Shown piece after piece: positions 47,277 to 59,690 of a DNA stretch of 64,000 bases (positions within the stretch are counted from its first letter, which is position 1; every line of letters starts with the position of its first letter). The notes beneath the pieces are model-generated. The model was not told the DNA's origin and ran no database searches. It saw only the letters and a list, made by a program, of their open reading frames with translations. Origin of the DNA: Chamaecrista fasciculata (lineage: Eukaryota > Streptophyta > Magnoliopsida > Fabales > Fabaceae); NCBI GenBank assembly GCA_003254925.1, contig QANZ01036151.1, forward strand, positions 62,001-126,000. Reading direction: 5' to 3'. Made by a program: the position numbers and the translations under genes.

Positions 47277-48489
47277 CATTTAAACAAACCAAAGTATTTA
47301 TTATTACAATTAATTTAATGTTTGACCATAACCTTCCACTAATTAATAAACATTATGCAAATTGTGTTTAATCTTCCACTCTCACGTCTTGCTTGCTCAG
47401 GCCTAATAACATATCATGGGAAACAGTAAAAGTAACACCGATATAATTTCTTCTTCATCAAACATCCATTCTTTTTCATTTTACTAATCAATTCCCTCAG
47501 TTTGAAATTCAGCAAATAAAAAGCTATTGAAATCATTCAAAGTTCATTGAACACTATAAAAAGATATGCATCTATCTTAATGTTGTGAAATTATTTTGTA
47601 AAGGAAAAAAGGGAAAAAAACTTCATCAAGCACCAAAAAATGAAATGTTGCCTTTTTCAGTTAAAGAAGAAATTGTCGGTCAAATATTTATATCGGTCTA
47701 AAAACTATAGGGTGAATTTCAAAATAATGAAATATTATTTTTTTATTTAAAAAATAGAAAAGAAATTATCAATCAAATATCACATTGATTCTTAAAAATA
47801 TGAGGTAATTAAATTTCAACCAATAAATTTTCACTTGATCAACTATTTAAAATAATTTAGTGATTATAGTCGTTCAAAAAAATTAAAAAAATATTTAATG
47901 TCAGGATTAATTTAACATTTGACCATAAACTTATACTAACTAACAAATATTACATAAATTAGTCAAATGAGTGAAGTTGGTTTTTATCTCTCTCATTTCA
48001 TATTCGATTACAACTAATTTGTAATTATATGTTACTTTTGACGATTTTTTTTGTCTAGTTGAGACAAGAAGACAATAAGAACAAACCAGGCCGAAAAGTA
48101 ATTTTGGAACCTAAAAAATGAAAAATTATGGAAAATGACAACTTTTAAACTTGATTTAACCTTATTTGCTAACCATCTCAATTAAATATCTAATAATGCT
48201 AGAAACTCAAACACCCTCCTCTTGACCAAGCAATGCTTGCTTTTTCTTTTTTTCCTGAAAACTCGGAAGAGTTCTCCATTGTGGCTATGTACACGGGCGC
48301 ACAAAACTGACATGTATCAATCAAGGAATTCCTTCTTGACCATTTTTCCTAAAAAAATTAAAGTAATTTAAAATTCTTTATTTAGAGAAGTTTAAAAATT
48401 AAGAAAATTAAATAGAATTAAGTAAATTCAAATTTCAAAGTGAAATTTGTATATATTAAATTAAGCTGCATGTTAATTTGTCTACAAAT
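47277..48489. other. Paralogous-segment DNA, no genes
   Basis: The stretch 47350-47570 is homologous to 23400-23580. The stretch 47860-47950 repeats the hAT target-site region in empty form. The remainder is AT-rich with no coding signal. Confidence 0.5.
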
Positions 48490-49390
48490 TCAGTTTTTGT
48501 GTTTTGTTTTAGTCCTTAAAGTTTCCAAATAGTTTCACCATTAGTCCTTGACTCATTTTCATCCACTTGCCTCCGTGAAAAAAAAAATAAATGAGAAAAT
48601 TGCATATTGACCCCAAACAAAGTGAATTTTACTTAAAATTTCATGATTCTCTTCTTTCTTTATCTTCTCGGCACGTTCTTTGGGGTGTTTTATGATAATT
48701 TAAGGTAGAGTCTTAATCCAAATGAAGGAACAATGGAAGAATCCTCCAAAGGCATTATTATTTGGAAAAAAAAAACTTATATAAAGTTCATTATATGTTT
48801 GTTATTAGGTTCTTCCAATCAAAAGCTTTAATTACATTATTTCTCCTCAGTAATTGGTCAAGTTAAAGGTTGTTTTTAATATTCTCTCTCTATCATATGA
48901 TTGGTCATGCATACAATTTTTGTCACGTGTCAAATGTTGATTGGAAGACCTTATAGAAAACATAAAAGGAACTTTACCAAAGTTTTGCCCATTTGATTTT
49001 TGTGAAAACCATCTGAAGCCCACGGTTCTAGGCTCTTGTAGGGACTAAAGTGCAACTTTTTCTCATAATTTGAACTGTTTTGTAATTCTTGCATTGTTTC
49101 AACTTTGATAAAATTATATTTCACACCAAAATACTTTTACAAAGTTCATTCAAGTCCCTGAGAGTTATGGTTTTGGTACCCAAATGTAGAAAATTAAAAC
49201 TGTTGGGAGTTATTCTACAATTTTTTTTTCCTTTTTTCTCTTTTTTTTAGAGAGAAAAGTTGATAAAAATGACTCAGAGACTAATGGTGAAATTTCTTGA
49301 CAACTTTGAAGACCAAAATGGAACAACAGAAATTTTAGAAACTAAAACAAAACATTGGGTGAAAATTATTAACTAAAGTAGGATTTTGGT
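48490..49390. mobile_element. MULE-like element with an inserted MITE
   Basis: The left arm (about 48490-48560: GTTTTGTTTTAGTCC, TTTCACCATTAGTCC) pairs with the right arm (about 49280-49370: GACTAATGGTGAAAT, AAACTAAAACAAAAC). A relative of the right half is at 25790-26055. The MITE at 48776-48974 lies inside. No TSD was identified. Confidence 0.5.
48776..48974. mobile_element. Short MITE with about 40-bp TIRs
   Basis: TAAAGTTCATTATATG at the left pairs with the inverted TAAAGTTCCTTTTATG at the right, and pairing continues through GGTTCTTCCAATCAA. Related copies are at 6690-6860, 36390-36560 and 58680-58835. The TSD is unclear. Confidence 0.6.
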
Positions 49391-49662
49391 CAATTATAAA
49401 TTTGACAACTTGATAAGACATACATACACACAGTTCGGGAGTGGGAAACTGGGAATGCGGGTGGGAAAGTATAGGAGGAATTTACAAATTCCACTTAATT
49501 AGATGGATTTGTAAATTCTACTAAACAATTCCCCTTAAATTGCTCTAAAATTTCAATTACTCTTATTTCTTTTTTCAAACATTACATTTAAATTATCGAT
49601 AATTAAAATTCCTTCAAACAATATTTTCTCCTATAATTTTACCACACCCAAATCGAAAATAT

Positions 49663-50140
49663 TTGGAGGTTTACAGAATCAACTTCTCTACAAAGAGATA
49701 TGTCAGTTTGGAAACTTTGGAAGATCGATCGTTGTTTCTGAGTGCCACAAGGAGTACTTCACTAAGCAATCCAGGCATGCTACAATTTGACAGCAATTGT
49801 TTCTATTACATTGATCCTATGTCTCCGACATGCCAGAAAATTGTCCTCCTCTCAAGGATAGGCTCTGCAATATGGATTGGTGTTTCACACATTTGCATGA
49901 TGAGATTAAGTTTGAAAATATTGTATAACTAAAAACTTGTCATGTGATCTTGTTGTATTTACCTTTGTTGTTGAGGTTGGTGCTATTTGATTTGATCCTA
50001 TCCAATGTTATTCAGACTTTGAGAATTTTCTTTTGCTGGTTTGATTCCCATTGAAATTCAAGCATACCTAGTAAATAATAAAATAGATATATTTATGAAA
50101 TTTCAACTAAACAAATCTAAATGGAACTTGAATATGAAAT
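49663..50140 (+). pseudogene. F-box/DUF295-like (SKIP23/KIB1-type) pseudogene fragment
   Basis: An open stretch reads FSTKRYVSLETLEDRSLFLS, ATRSTSLSNPGMLQFDSNCF and YYIDPMS. This follows the DUF295 C-terminal pattern (W.EV..LGDRALFLG...S.S......NCIYFTD). It is followed by a shift into PPLKDRLCNMDWCFTHLHDE, shared with the 9.7-kb copy. It has no start, F-box or upstream exons. The downstream noncoding DNA to 50140 is also shared with the 9.8-10.1 kb region. Confidence 0.5.
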
Positions 50141-50780
50141 TTGTAGTTGCATACAAGAAACAACAACAAAAAAAAGCAATTAATACGCCTATTGAAAGAC
50201 ATTTATATATAGAGATATACCTTTGGTAAACCATTGATTTGATAGAACTATATATATAAATCTCATCCATGATGTATCATCTTCTTCTTCCTTCTCTTTC
50301 TCAGAACCCATGATATAGTTTAAAAAATATGTGAATGTTGAATTACTTGTTGGTTACACACTCATATATAGTTGAATAAAAATAAAGATATTAACTAGAT
50401 AACGATAGTGGATCAAATGACGATATTAGATAGATAACGATAGTGGATCAAATGACGATATTAGCTAGATAATGAGATTAGACCAAACTATGATTTTAGC
50501 TAGACAATGACATTGGATCAATTTACTATTTTAGCTAGAGTGACGTTGGATCAAATTACAATTTTATCTAGATAATGATATTGGATTAAACTACAATCTT
50601 AGCTTAATAACGATATTGTTTTATTTTATTTTATTTTATGTAATATATATATATATACATATATATATATGCTTTTCCTTTTTTTAATTTTTAAATTTGA
50701 TATTTCTATACTCAACCATCTTAATTAGGGTATCTATCCACAACATTTTTAATATACAAATATAGTTCATTGAGATCAAA
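50141..50780 (-). repeat. Paralogous module copy 5, longest minisatellite
   Basis: The minus-strand ATG (about 50312) opens MGSEKEKEEEDDTSWMRFIY and following. Here the TGA present in copies 1 and 2 is TGG, so the frame continues to WFTKG across the GTATATC donor-like site. Upstream lies a TATATATGAG-type box and at least five minisatellite units (50385-50610). Confidence 0.6.
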
Positions 50781-51086
50781 AAACACTTTTTTTATGACAT
50801 TACATTTACTTTTTTTTCATGGCTGTTTGGTAAGTTTTTATATTATTAAAAATTAATAATATAATTAAAAATATAAAAATAATAAGTTGAAATAATAGTT
50901 TTTTTTTTCAGCCTGAACTGAAATTATAGTTCACATTACCTCTTTCAAGAGGATAAGAGACGACAAACTAAAAAAAAAGGATGTAGTGAGAAGAAAAGAA
51001 AAGAAAGAGAAAAATTATGAGTAATATCTGTTTTAAATAAAAATTGAAAATCAATGTCTGAGAGGGAGATAACTAATTATTTTTAA

Positions 51087-51956
51087 AAGGTCCAAACTTC
51101 ATTTTGGTCCTTAATATTTACCTTCAATTCTGCTTTGATCCTTAATATTTTTTTTTAATCAATTTTGGTTCTTAATGTCTCCTAACAATTTTATTTTGGT
51201 TCCTAATGACTTAATATAGTCACATCTCTCTCGTTTTAAATTCAAATGCGACGAAATCGAAGCTATGAGTTACTCTCAATGAGTTCTTTCTCTTCCCAAT
51301 TGAGGCCGTTAGCAATTGAGGTTAAATCAAGCCTAAAAGTGGGTCTTTCGTTTCATGAAGTTAGTCGATCATATTTCTCTCATTTCAAATTCGAATGTCT
51401 CAAAACTAGAGTTATAGGTTACTATTGATGAGTTCTCTTTTTTGTCCAATCAAACAAACAAGCTCAAATAGTACTCAAAAATTCGGTATTGGTGTTTTGA
51501 CCAAACTCGCTTTCAAAGTACTATTTGACTTCGTTTGCCAACTTCCCCAATTAGATAGAGAAAAAACTTGTCAAGATAACATGAGTCCTAAAGTTTCAAT
51601 TTTGTTACTTTCGAATTTGAAACGACTTGATAGGACCAACTTAATGAAACAAGAACCCCATTTTTGGTCCCTTTTTCAAGCTTGTTTTATCTCGTTTGTC
51701 AATGACCCTAATTGGGTAGAGAATGAAATCATCAAGAGTAACCCATAATTTTGATTTCGTCGCATTCAGATTTAAAATGAAACAAATTTGACTATATTAT
51801 GTATTTAGGGACCAATCATTAAACCTATTCAAAAATATTAGGAACCAAAACAAAATTGCTGGAAAACATTAAGTACTAAAACAGAACCAGAACAACATTA
51901 AGGACCAAATCAAAATTTTGAGTAAACATTAGGGACTAAATTGAAGTCTTGGCCTT
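51087..51956. mobile_element. MULE-like element
   Basis: The left end AAGGTCCAAACTTCATTTTG and the inverted right end AAGGCCAAGACTTCAATTTAG pair, with GGTCCTTAATATTTACC / GTAAACATTAGGGACT blocks. The interior has inverted segments around GCGACGAAATC. A truncated right end of the same family is at 35815-35875. No convincing TSD. The 107-codon frame at 51425 has no resemblance to known proteins. Confidence 0.55.
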
Positions 51957-52668
51957 CCTTAGAAAAAAAAGAAGAAAGATTGATACTTATTTTTAAGTGT
52001 AATTGAATTGGAGGTTTATTGCTCTGATGCAGCCAACATATAGAAGGAAAGAAGTGGGAATATATATATATATATATATATATATGAATTAAAAATAATT
52101 TATATGAGAACAATATAAATAAAAATTATTTTATACGTGGTTGTCACTTGTTAGCTGTCACAAGTAACGGAGTAACGATTTATATACAAATTAAGTTAAT
52201 TCTTTTTGGAAATTAATCTCAAATCATAAATATAAAATTCATTTACATTTATTACCCACCGTAGAAGCATATTTATCAATTAGTTCATCTTTATAAATAT
52301 AAATCAGTCTGCATTAAATTAATTTTAGTAAAAAATCTGAATTTATTAATTGATTTTAATGTAGATTAATGTCATTCCTTTTTATATATATAGAGCATGA
52401 CCTATATTCCTAATTGACAAAGCTAAATACGATTTCCCCAAAAAGAAGAAAAAGAAAAGAAAGTGAAAGAAAATAAAAGATAAAAATATTCTTATGGTTT
52501 GTTTTTTTAGTAAATCAACAATTCAATCTCTAAAATATTATCGAATTAATAACTTAATTTTTGAAAAATTAAAATATACACCTTAATCTTTAAAAGTTAA
52601 ATAATATAGTTTTTATTGTTATTTTTATGTTAGATAATTGAGATTTTTCTGTTGTCATCTCAAAATCA
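51957..52668. other. Paralogous-segment DNA (homologous to 35870-36340) and AT-rich spacer
   Basis: Includes an AT microsatellite (about 52061-52085) and the TCTGCATTAAATTAATTTTA block shared with the 36-kb copy. No genes. Confidence 0.55.
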
Positions 52669-52711
52669 TTTTAAATTACAAAAAACATACATGTGGTTGG
52701 CCCAATCTCAC

Positions 52712-54733
52712 TGTTGGGAAATCACAGAGCGGAGCGCAGCGGAAGCAAAAATTAAAAAACTATAAAATTGCGCAGCTTGTGATTTCCTACATGATCCACT
52801 AATTGAGTTTAAACTAGTAAAGGAAGAAATATACCTCAATTCAATCGGTGGGTTTGAAAAACTGCGACTCCAAGAAGTCCACTCCAAGCGTCCTTCCTCT
52901 GCCAGTAATCCACACGAGCAGTTTGCTGACCCCGAGGTGCTAGCCTCCAATTCTTTTCTCCAAAAGAATTTGGGAACTCTATCTACGGTTCTTAAAATTC
53001 AAGAGCTGTTCTTGAACTCTAAGAAGGTTGGCGCCTATGCTCACAAGAACTTTTCTTGTTTTCACTCAAAACCCTAAAACTAGGGTGCAAGTCGAATTTT
53101 CTCTCTTGGTTGAGAAATTCGACTTCCTCTCTCTCTCTAAACTCTAGGGAGCCAAAATTTTCTCTCTCTTCAAAAGGAAAGAAGTGGTGCAAGTCGACTT
53201 CCTCTAGCTTATTTATAGAGTTGGGAAATTTGATAATTTTAATTAAGGAATCCCTAAATTAGTGGATTATCAAATTATAAAATTATAAGATTACAATAAT
53301 ATTATAATTTTAGAACTTGAATTCTTAATTATAATATTACCTTAATATCTTAATTGAATTCAAATTGCAATCTTTGAGAATCAAAATGCAAGATCAAATC
53401 TTGCTCTTGGTCTCACCTTGCAATGCGCCATATCCCCTCTCTCTTTTAAGGAATTTAATAAATCAAAATAACATTCTTAACTCTTAGGAAGTTATAACCA
53501 ACTTATTTATTTCCTAATAATATTGAATTAAGATATTACCCTAACATTTTTAATTCAAAATTTGAATCTTGAAATAAAAATTAAATCTTGAATTCAAATT
53601 TCAAATTCAAATTCAAGTCATGACTCTAATTAACAAAACATTTTCATTAATTAAAATCCATCTATATGAGGCGCCACCCTCATGCCTTCTTATCCTAATA
53701 TTAGTGAATTTAATAAATCAATAATCTCCTAACTTTTAGGAAGCTTATTTAATTTATTATTCCCTAATATTATAAACAAGAATCTAATTGTAAATAGATT
53801 AATCTAATTAACTATTTAACAATTAATATATTTATACTTGTCCAACAAATTTAAATATCACAAACGTAGATATTATTTAAGACAAGACTTCATGTCCCAG
53901 ACATTCAGCTATGTCTTAAATTGTGTCACTAAAGTGACTCACGAATTAACCCTAATTCGTGTCCCTTAAGCGGTGTCTTGATCCTGCTCATGTGTGACCC
54001 AGCAGGCCCCACGTGAAGTTGGCAGCAAGCCATCTCTATGACTCACAAGTCGAGAGCGGACTCTAGCAAGCCATCACGACTACCCAAAACACGTGAGTTA
54101 TCGTTTTATCAAAACCGATTTAACCTTAGTACCACCTTGTCATAGACTCTATTGTCACACGATATTTTGGTCATGGATAAGGCACGGGAAAGTCATCTTT
54201 AATCCAAACCACAACTTTCTCGATTTCCTTAGTTAGTCCCATTTTCTTGAGTGGCCACTCTTTCCTTGGACAGACTCATCGAGGGCGCCAGTTAAATATC
54301 TCTCATCTTTATGAGGGACAAAATTCCATCTTGGTCAACCACATTTCTCACCACGGTAAACAACCAAACCCGTAGCTAGCCTGTATGGCTACCCTGCTAC
54401 GGGCAACGTTGGACTAGGCCAAAGCTTGACATCTACAACGCCGGAATAATCAAGAGCTCAGGTCTAAGGCATCGTGACAGGTGTACAGGAGAGGCTAGCT
54501 AATGACTAAACCCATGCAGGACTCTCCGGGTCGGTCCAGCAACTCGTAACCCCTTACATAGTTGCACCATGACTCTCGTAAAGCATCTTGTGCATAATTA
54601 ATCACGGATTGCTATCATAGTAAACATGCTAATAATATGATAACGACATAATTTATCAACTATAAATTAATCAAAACAATATGTTTATACAAACACATAC
54701 AAAATGATTGGCCCTAGGGCACAATCTCCAACA
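52712..54733 (-). mobile_element. 2.0-kb solo LTR with perfect 5-bp TSD
   Basis: The sequence begins TGTTGGGAAATCACAGAGCG and ends GGGCACAATCTCCAACA. TG...CA termini with an extended inverted TGTTGG/CCAACA are typical LTR ends. The flanks are identical CTCAC (52707-52711 and 54734-54738). No internal domain or second LTR is present, so it is a solo LTR left by LTR-LTR recombination. Orientation is judged minus from the TATA motif at 53212-53218. Its insertion splits the left TIR of the surrounding MULE. Confidence 0.85.
53208..53220 (-). promoter_or_regulatory. TATA box of the solo LTR
   Basis: On the minus strand the sequence is CTCTATAAATAAG, a good plant TATA box. The pyrimidine/purine-mixed region after it would be the R region. 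Confidence 0.5.
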
Positions 54734-54970
54734 CTCACATCACTACTATGTGGTTTAAAACGTCTCACTTTGGGTACTTGAGATATGTGTCGTTTAGTAG
54801 CAACTAGAGTACATGTGTTTTCGTTCCGTTAATTTTCATAAAAAATGCTGACGTGGCGCAATCTTAGCCATCGATTTCCAATGTATCTTAGTCGTTGATT
54901 TCTATTGTATCTTAGCCGTTGGTTTCTTGCATCTTAGTCGTTGATTGGTTTTCAAACTATGGAATAAGTT

Positions 54971-55020
54971 TCTTCTTCTTCTTCTTCTTCTTCTTCTTCT
55001 TCTTCTTCTTCTTCTTCTTC
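54971..55020 (+). repeat. (TTC)n microsatellite, about 50 bp
   Basis: An uninterrupted trinucleotide run lying inside the MULE-like element. Confidence 0.95.
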
Positions 55021-55695
55021 TATCGTATCATTAAGAACATGTTTATACTACTGAAAATCGCAAAACACAAACAGGAGTTTTAGGGTTCATATTGCCAAGT
55101 TTGATCCTTCGATTCGACACCATTTCGTGTTTGTTTTCTGAAATTTGTTTATGGGTTTTGTTTATCGTCACATTATAAACATTTAGCACATACAAATTTC
55201 TAGATTGATGTCTGTTTATGGTGAAACTCAAAAACCCCTAAAGTAGCGTTTTTTGAAAATTTTCAGACCACGATTCAACTTTGTTTGAGTTAGTTTTGAC
55301 AAAAGAGTATATGGGGTTTCATTTTCGGCACCTCTAGAATACTTGCCCTCAAAAAATTGTTGAAAACTAGCTCCCCATGTCCAGATTCAAAAATGGCTAG
55401 GGTTTGAAAAATTAGGATTCTTAGTTTTGGAGAGAGAGAGAGGGAGAGAGAAATAAACGAAAATGGCCAGTTTAGGACCAAAATGAAACTTATCCCTTAG
55501 TTTGTGGACCAAAATTTGATTTTTCACCAAGTCACATGCTTATTCCATCTAAATTTTAACGGAAAAAAAGTTCAAGTGCTTAACGTGGGTAACGTCAAAA
55601 CACACAGGTATCCAAAGTGAGACGTTTTAAACCACACAACAATAATATAAAATCGGTCAAACCACATGTACTTTTTTTTTTTTTGTAATTTACCC

Positions 55696-56930
55696 AATTA
55701 GTATTGAGATTGACCAATGAATTGTGTAATTCGGACTTCAATGCATATTAATGCAAGCAAATGTTAGTTTGACTAATGAGTAAATGTTGGAGGGCGGAAT
55801 GTAAATTAATCTTGAGCATTAATGAACTGAGATTATTATTTTTTTCAGAGAATGGGCGCAGTTTTTTTTTTATTATTTTGGATTTTGGTTACGTTTCATA
55901 AAGTCTTTGCTAAAAAAAATTCATAAATGTATAAAATTACGAAAAATATTTATATAAAATTCTTTATATATTGATATAATATTTTCTTAATGAAATTTAC
56001 ATTGTTTCTCTTTTATGATTATTTATAAAATATTTTTTATATATATTTTCTTCTTTTATTATAGGTCATGCAAAAAAAATTTTTGAGGCATTTTATTTCT
56101 ACTTATGAACTTTATTAGAAATATATAAAAGTTTTTACCTAAGTTTAATTTTTAAACTATCAATACAACTCTGTCAATATGACAACTTGTAGCCAAAGTT
56201 TTTAAAATTGAATCCACCATTGAATAAGTTGAAATAACAGTTTAAGGTTTATTGATCCAATTGAGGTTCAATTAGACTTATAATAATTAAATAAATTAAA
56301 AATAATATATTTAATTTAATATGATAAAAATATACTAAATTACTAATAAATACTAAAAATATATAATAAATTCTATAGATATAGGCTTAATTGAATAAGA
56401 AAGTAAGAACTAGGAGAATAAAATATCAAATGTTGAAGTGAAAATTAATAAGTAGTGTATCATTTTGAGTCTAAATNAAAAAAACTTGTTATGACAATTT
56501 ATTTGGCCAATTGACGTTGTAGCACATTTAGAGGGACATAACTCGTCTCAAAAATGATAAATCCTTCAATCTCTTCCTCTCCAATCTTCAACTCTAAATA
56601 AGGGGAAGATGTCTAAAACGTCTTCTCTCTCCTCCCATTCTCCCTCAATATCTTCAATCCAAACAAAGCCTAAAGATTTTTGTAACCCACCCTTAATAAC
56701 TTTTAACAGACCGATAAAAACAACCAATTTAACCATTAATTCAATTTTTAAAAACATTAATTATAAAGAAGACAATGTTTTTCCTACTCATACATTTTAT
56801 CAAGAAAATAAGGAAAAGGGAAAACAAACCCAGGAAACTATAAAATTCTAAAATCTGAAATCTTCCAATAATTATTCATGGGAGCCCATTTTTGAGCACC
56901 AGATGGACATTAATTCCATGCCCATCCCAA
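55696..56930. other. Intergenic DNA downstream of the purine permease gene
   Basis: AT-rich, with an unknown base at about 56477. The stretch 56540-56850 has slightly more balanced composition and open frames on both strands, but no recognised protein. Confidence 0.45.
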
Positions 56931-57124
56931 AAGCTGACAATTCTCTGCTTTTATTTGGAGTTCTATTATGCCATATAACTAAACTAATTAAACTAATTCA
57001 CAATTTCTGTGAAAAGTGAAGGACAGAGGGAAAAAGAACAAGTTTGCAAGATCCCTTGATGCTGTACATAAGAAACACAAACCCAAGAAAGCTGAAGTTG
57101 CCAATTGAATGATAGTGTGTGTTC

Positions 57125-58853
57125 TCAGCATGAAGCATCACCACTGGATTTAGCAATATCATCACTGTGTGTTCTTCTATTCTTATACTCGTCAAGATAA
57201 TTCTGATAGAGATAAGAAGCAAAACCCCAGAAAGCCATAAGCATAGCAATTATCTTCACACCATTCATCTTGTCATGAAACACTACAAGAGAAGCAATGG
57301 GAGTCACAGCCAAAGAGAGAGTACTAATAACATTGGAGAACAAAGAAGACACCATGAAAATCAACCCAACAACTCCAACAGAACAAACTTGCCAAGCCAC
57401 AGCTGTCCAAACCAAAGTCATTACATAAGAAATCCTTCCCGTACCAAAGACTTCCATTTCATGATGCAAAGTACTCCATTCCCCGCTTGCAAATAGACCT
57501 ATGATGGAAACACAAGTGGCCACAATCGAAGTGTAGATTTGCATTTCCAAAACAACGGAAAATGTTTCTTTTTTCAGAACCTTCTGAAAGGAGAGTTGCA
57601 TGAGGGAAAGCAAGAGGGAGTAAGTTGCCGAGGCTCCAAGAGTACAAAGGAAACCGATAATGTATTGTTTTCGAGAGACATCTAATGGTCCTGATTCTTC
57701 ATTAATAGCAAGAAGTGCAGCAGATAAAGAGAGGACCACGGCAGAGTTGATAATCAAGGCAGTGAACTTCTGATTATTGATAAAATACGAGAAAACAGCA
57801 TTGAAAGCTAACTGGGATGCGCAAATCAGTGAATATGTTGAAGCAGTCAGATATAAGAGTCCAGTAGAATACATCATATTATCAGCAGCTACTACAACTC
57901 CAAGAACAACGTAAATCAAGGCAAGAATTTTGATAGATGGTGGAACAGAAGAGGTTGAAGCCTCCTGAGGTGAAGGAATCAAATAGAGAGGAAGGTAAAG
58001 AATTGGGAAGGCAGCTGTTTGGACCACAGTAGAGATCCATTTGCTATTTCCACCTTGATCATAGTAAAACCTTCCAAGAAGAACAGCAACACATTGCCCC
58101 ACAATGAGAAAAAATATGTTGAGTGCCACCAAAGACCACCATTGCCAACGCTTATATTTATTAATTGGCGATTGATCGAGTGTATTTCCTATAATCATTG
58201 GTTCTTCGTTATCTATAATCGGCATAAAAATAAGTGTCATTAAGAAAATATAGAAAATTGAGCAAAGCCATCCCAAAAAAAGGAGAGCAGTGTGCAAGCA
58301 TTCAAGTTCAATAACCAAGTGAGGAAACACCAATAAGCTTTTCTAATTCCTATTAATAACGAAATTAAATGCTCCAAAGAAAAAAAAATCCCAAACAGCA
58401 GTTACAAACTTATAATAGGTGAAAAAAGCACTGAATAGCCAGCCATCTTAGCTATCATTTGCCAATAAAGTTGGAATTAGCATGCTTATTATGTTAATAA
58501 TTAACTTTTGTTTTGTTGCTAGGATGATCTACAATTCAAGGGAAGCTACATATAATCCCCTGAACTAGTTCAATTATCATTTTGATAGACAAACTTTAAA
58601 ATATAAATTTTTACTCCTAAAGTAAACACCAGTTAAAACTAATAATTAAATAATATCTAGAACCACTTAAAAGAAGTGGAGTTAGAGAGAACCTTATAGT
58701 TTTATGCATGATTATGTTACGGAGAGAATATTAAGGACATCTTTTTGCACTACCAATCATAAAGAAGATAAATCAAACTTATGATTAGAGAACTTTATAA
58801 TAAAGATATAACGAACTTTATCTAAGTTTTTTCTTTGTATAATTACCTGGCAT
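57125..58853 (-). CDS. Purine permease, PUP11-like (spliced, 364 aa)
   Basis: This is a membrane transporter of the plant PUP family, which imports purines, cytokinin bases and related compounds by proton symport (family knowledge; the substrate here is unknown). The main exon 58212-57125 reads from DNEEPM to the stop, with about ten hydrophobic segments and family motifs: YKRWQWW before segment 1, GGNSKWISTVVQ (about residues 56-67), STYSLICASQLAFNA (about 127-141), SSLFSNVISTLSLAVTP and VFHDKMNG near the C-terminus. The start is reached by splicing. A CCAG|GTAATT donor at 58847/58846 and a GATTATAG acceptor at 58213 join ATG-CCA-G (58853-58847) to AT-AAC, giving MPDNEEPM. The joined frame is 1095 nt, exactly 365 codons. 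Frames continuing upstream of 58212 are intron. An alternative start at an ATG inside the main exon is possible if the intron is retained. A likely poly(A) signal lies near 56955-56950. Confidence 0.9.
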
Positions 58854-59690
58854 ATTGGGAAGCAGGTGGTTTTGGCCACTGACAGTGTTGTGCTCTGCAA
58901 CTACAGTAGTATGGGATTTGGAGAAAATCCACTTTGCAATCAGCAGTGCTTCTTGTCTTCTTCTCTATTTGCAGCCTTCAACCTATACAAGACTACCAGA
59001 GAAGATAGGTATCATGTGAGTTAGGGAAAGTGGGCATCAAAACAAGAGCCTAAAGCCCTCAATCAAATACTTCAGCAAACATATACAACATCATTCACCA
59101 AATAAGGTACGCATGAGCTCAAACCAGAACAAATTTATAGATTCCAGAATTGAGATGTAGTAACTTACAATCAAAATCATAAGCCAAATAGCATTTGTAG
59201 ATAACAAAGATGTAGTAATTTATAAAGAACCTCAACCAAGCTACTCCAAGTTCAACCACAATTGCAGATTCCAAACTTGAGCTATTACTAAATTCATAAA
59301 CCAAACAAAATTTGTGTGTTCTTTCAGAATTCTAAATCAATACAACTTGAGTCCAACTTCCAAATCTCTCAAATAATGAACTAATTCAAGAATGAACTTG
59401 ATCAATAGGATACCAAATAACATACCTAAAACTCCTTCTCTGCCTCAGAACTTCATGCTTATAGCACAAACATCATTCGCAAATACCATTACCAAATATT
59501 CAAAACAAGAAAAAAAAAAACGATAAAAAAAAAATTCACAAAACAAAAAACTTCAATCACTCACTTGCCGGAGGTTGAACGGCGAAGCGGCAAGCCACGG
59601 CGGCCGGAGTACCGTCGGCGGTGGAAGACGGTGTGACTCTGTGAGCACGAAATCGTGAGAGAGATGAGAAAGCGAGAGAGTTTTTATGCT
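58854..59690 (-). other. 5' leader exons and intron of the purine permease gene
   Basis: A first noncoding exon (about 59690-59565) ends at CCGGCAA|GTGAGT. An intron runs to the TTGTATAG acceptor (58983). The second exon starts at 58982 and contains the start codon seven bases before its end. No ATG occurs in either leader exon before the start, which supports it. A MITE copy (about 58680-58835) lies in the intron between exons 2 and 3. The transcription start is estimated, not observed. Confidence 0.65.

Larger units (their letters stand above)
52669..55695. mobile_element. MULE-like element interrupted by a solo LTR
   Basis: The right TIR, read inward from 55695, is GGGTAAATTACAAAA, then GTACATGTGGTTTGACC, then GTGTGGTTTAAAACGTCTCA. 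The same series occurs at the left, but split by the LTR: AAATTACAAAAAACATAC and ATGTGGTTGGCCCAATCTCA (52673-52710), then ATGTGGTTTAAAACGTCTCA after the LTR (54750 onward). The interior carries a TTC microsatellite and AT-rich sequence with no clear gene. No TSD was recognised for the MULE. Confidence 0.65.

Noticed and set aside
57167-58243. Plus-strand frames opposite the purine permease
   Set aside because: Antisense shadows of a clear permease coding exon.
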